The notes below the pieces were generated by a model. The model did no database searches. It saw nothing but the letters and a program-made list of their open reading frames with translations, and was not told the DNA's origin. Positions 62,052 through 64,000 of a stretch of 64,000 bases of DNA are shown here, one piece after another (the stretch's first letter is position 1; the number at the start of each line of letters is the position of its first letter). This DNA is from Poseidonocella sp. HB161398 (GTDB taxonomy: Bacteria > Pseudomonadota > Alphaproteobacteria > Rhodobacterales > Rhodobacteraceae): NCBI RefSeq assembly GCF_005870025.1, contig NZ_VATA01000039.1:1-64000 (forward strand), written 5' to 3'. A program made the translations under genes and the position numbers.

Positions 62052-62118
62052 TGTCGCCACCACTTTGAATAAAGCTGTAATAAGAAATGGTTAAACTGAC
62101 CGAAGGGCAGGGCGGCAG

Positions 62119-62143
62119 GCCGGGCGCGCCATCGGCGCCCGGC
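62119..62143 (-). terminator. Hairpin after prpE
   Basis: GCCGGGCGC / GCGCCCGGC, 9-bp stem with 7-base loop, 10 bp after the prpE stop; no T-tract. Confidence 0.5.
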
Positions 62144-62152
62144 CCGCGGAGC

Positions 62153-64000
62153 TCAGCTCGCGCGCGGGTAGCCGATGCCCGAGAGCGCGCCCTTGATCTC
62201 GTCGAGGATCGCCGGATCGTCGATCGTGGCCGGGGTCTTGAAGGTCTCGCCATCGGCGATCTTGACCATGGTGCCGCGCAAGATCTTGCCCGAGCGGGTC
62301 TTCGGCAGGCGGTCGACGACGCAGGCCAGCTTGAAGGCCGCCACCGGGCCGATCTTGTCGCGGACCATCTTGACGACTTCTTTCACGATCTCGTCCGGGT
62401 CGCGGTCCGTGCCCTTGTTGAGGCAGAGGAAGCCCATCGGCATCTGCCCTTTCAGCGGATCCGACACGCCGATCACCGCGCATTCGGCGACATCCGGGTG
62501 CGCCGCCAGCACCTCTTCCATGCCGCCCGTCGACAGCCGGTGGCCTGCCACGTTGATGACGTCGTCGGTGCGCGCCATGATGTAGAGATAGCCGTCCTCG
62601 TCCTTCATCCCTGCATCGCCGGTCTCGTAATAGCCCGGGAAGTGGGTGAGATAGGATTTCCGGAACCGCTCCTCGGCATTCCACAGCCCGGGCAGGGTGC
62701 CCGGCGGCAGCGGCAGCTTGACCGCGATCGCGCCCAGCGTGCCCGGCGGGACCTCGTGGCCGCCCTCGTCGAGGATATGCACGTCATAGCCCGGCATCGG
62801 CACGGCCGGAGAGCCGAGCTTCACCGGCAGCTCCTCGATCCCCAGCGGGTTGGCGGCGATGGCATAGCCGGTCTCGGTCTGCCACCAGTGGTCTATCACC
62901 GGCACGCCGAGCAGCCGCTGCGACCACTCGATCGTGTCTGGATCGGCGCGCTCGCCGGCCAGGAACAGCGCCTTGAGCGTCTTCAGGTCGTACTTGCCGG
63001 CCATCTCGCCCTTGGGATCGTCGCGCTTGATCGCGCGCAGCGCGGTGGGCGCGGTGAAGAGGATCTTGACCCCGTGCTCTTCCACCACCCGCCAGAACGT
63101 GCCGGCATCGGGGGTGCCGACCGGCTTGCCCTCGAAGACGATGGTGGTGCAGCCGGTCAGCAGCGGCGCGTAGCAGATATAGCTGTGGCCGACGACCCAG
63201 CCGACATCCGAGGCCGCCCAGTAGACGTCGCCCGCCTCGACCCCGTAGATGTTCTTCATCGTCCACAGCAGCGCCACCATGTGCCCGCCATTGGGACGGA
63301 TCACGCCCTTCGGCTGGCCGGTCGTGCCGGAGGTGTAGAGGATGTAGAGCGGATCGCTGCCCTTCACCGGCACGCAATCGGCCGGTTCCACCCCGTACTG
63401 GAAGCTGTGCCAGGCGACATCGCGGCCTTCCTCCAGATGGGCGACCTCCTGCTCGCGCTGGAAGATCACGCAGAACTCGGGCTGGTGCGTCGACACGGCG
63501 AGCGCGCCGTCGAGCAGCGGCTTGTAATGGACCACGCGGCCCGGCTCGATCCCGCAGGAGGCGGCGATGATCGCCTTGGGCTTTGCGTCGTCGATCCGCA
63601 CGGCCAGCTCGTTCGCGGCGAAGCCGCCGAAGACCACCGAATGCACCGCGCCGAGCCGGGCGCAGGCCAGCATCGCCTCCAGCGCCTCGGGGATCATCGG
63701 CATGTAGATGATGACGCGGTCGCCCTTCTCGATGCCCTTGGCGCGCAGCGCCCCGGCCAGCGAGGCGACGCGGCTCTGCAGCTCGCGATAGGTGATCTCG
63801 TGCCTGGAATGCGTGACCGGGCTGTCATGGATGATCGCGACCTGGTCGCCGCGCCCGGCCTCGACATGGCGGTCGACCGCGTTCCAGCAGGTGTTGCACT
63901 CGCCGTCGGCGAACCATTCATAGAGCGGCGCGTTCCCGTCGAAGAGCGCCTTCGAGGGCGCCTTGATCCAGTCCACCGCCGCGGCCTCGCGCATCCAGAA
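62153..64000 (-). CDS. prpE: Propionyl-CoA synthetase (PrpE-like), 5' end outside the window
   Basis: At least 615 residues. The frame stays open to the edge (codons for Phe-Trp precede the first visible Met), which matches the internal FW of PrpE, so about 15-20 residues are missing. ANL motifs: ILYTSGTTGQPKGVIRPNGG (A3), WWQTETGYAI (A5), YETGDAGMKDEDGYLYIMARTDDVINVAGHRLSTGGMEE (A7-A8, trimmed) and KTRSGKILRGTM with the acyl-adenylate/thioester Lys. Of the acetyl-CoA synthetase group, YEWFADGECNTCWNAVDRHVE and NGGHMVALLW favour PrpE over Acs. Activates propionate, possibly acetate. Confidence 0.88.
   Translation of the reverse strand, partial: FWMREAAAVDWIKAPSKALFDGNAPLYEWFADGECNTCWNAVDRHVEAGRGDQVAIIHDSPVTHSRHEITYRELQSRVASLAGALRAKGIEKGDRVIIYMPMIPEALEAMLACARLGAVHSVVFGGFAANELAVRIDDAKPKAIIAASCGIEPGRVVHYKPLLDGALAVSTHQPEFCVIFQREQEVAHLEEGRDVAWHSFQYGVEPADCVPVKGSDPLYILYTSGTTGQPKGVIRPNGGHMVALLWTMKNIYGVEAGDVYWAASDVGWVVGHSYICYAPLLTGCTTIVFEGKPVGTPDAGTFWRVVEEHGVKILFTAPTALRAIKRDDPKGEMAGKYDLKTLKALFLAGERADPDTIEWSQRLLGVPVIDHWWQTETGYAIAANPLGIEELPVKLGSPAVPMPGYDVHILDEGGHEVPPGTLGAIAVKLPLPPGTLPGLWNAEERFRKSYLTHFPGYYETGDAGMKDEDGYLYIMARTDDVINVAGHRLSTGGMEEVLAAHPDVAECAVIGVSDPLKGQMPMGFLCLNKGTDRDPDEIVKEVVKMVRDKIGPVAAFKLACVVDRLPKTRSGKILRGTMVKIADGETFKTPATIDDPAILDEIKGALSGIGYPRAS

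Overview
The window is a 64 kb piece of a GC-rich alphaproteobacterial chromosome. Order Rhodobacterales (Rhodobacteraceae/Paracoccaceae type) is suggested by a short prolyl-tRNA synthetase without the editing insertion, a ppx / ppk-hda-perM block, an ubiH-like / aminotransferase / ftsK / lolA neighbourhood, a DUF6280-like small protein beside efp, and the eutBC and TRAP content. This assignment is from gene content and codon style, not from a marker-gene search. I saw no rRNA, tRNA, CRISPR array, insertion sequence or prophage. Most of the window is core chromosome.

Layout. 1-1.8 kb: end of a surface-polysaccharide type pair (glycosyltransferase cut by the edge, sulfotransferase). 1.9-6.9 kb: agmatinase-like ureohydrolase, phosphoesterase, a small lipoprotein, a DUF4174-like secreted protein, a TerB+J-domain protein and ppx. 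7.4-11.5 kb: a minus-strand operon perM-hda-ppk, in which ppk seems to start at an AUU codon inside hda. 12.5-16.1 kb: proS, aqpZ, a tag-like glycosylase and a DUF302 protein. 16.1-17.4 kb: a non-coding gap holding a tandem repeat of about 243 bp. 17.4-20.7 kb: a HExxH lipoprotein, adenine deaminase and an SDR. 20.8-23.8 kb: a proXWV glycine-betaine-type ABC operon. 24.0-27.0 kb: prephenate dehydrogenase, preceded by what looks like a Tyr-codon leader-peptide attenuator, and a divergent aromatic/aspartate aminotransferase. 27.1-39.9 kb: hemerythrin-like protein, small DMT transporter, pcm, TolC, a PopZ-like small protein, efp, UbiH-like monooxygenase, amidase, aminotransferase, ftsK and lolA. 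39.9-45.2 kb: GNAT/FemAB-like protein, GDPD, RidA and a hybrid PAS histidine kinase.

45.8-54.2 kb is the most accessory-looking part. A DUF6502-DUF5666 pair is preceded by two matching palindromes. It is followed by a probable operon of a DeoR-type regulator, a three-gene TRAP transporter and ethanolamine ammonia-lyase eutB-eutC. This reads as a self-contained ethanolamine uptake and cleavage unit. 54.5-59.9 kb: small proteins, an alpha/beta hydrolase, an RTX repeat protein, glyA and nadK. 59.9-62.0 kb: a TbpB-like lipoprotein directly followed by a Slam-type outer-membrane protein, that is a candidate type XI secretion pair. 62.2-64 kb: prpE, cut by the right edge.

A recurring oddity is long, very GC-rich, apparently gene-free gaps (6.9-7.4, 11.5-12.5, 16.1-17.4, 24.95-25.8, 45.2-45.86, 54.2-54.5 kb) in an otherwise tightly packed chromosome. 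The observations I rate highest are the tyrA leader (24.81-24.94 kb), the Slam/TbpB-like pair, the DeoR-TRAP-EutBC operon and the AUU start of ppk.
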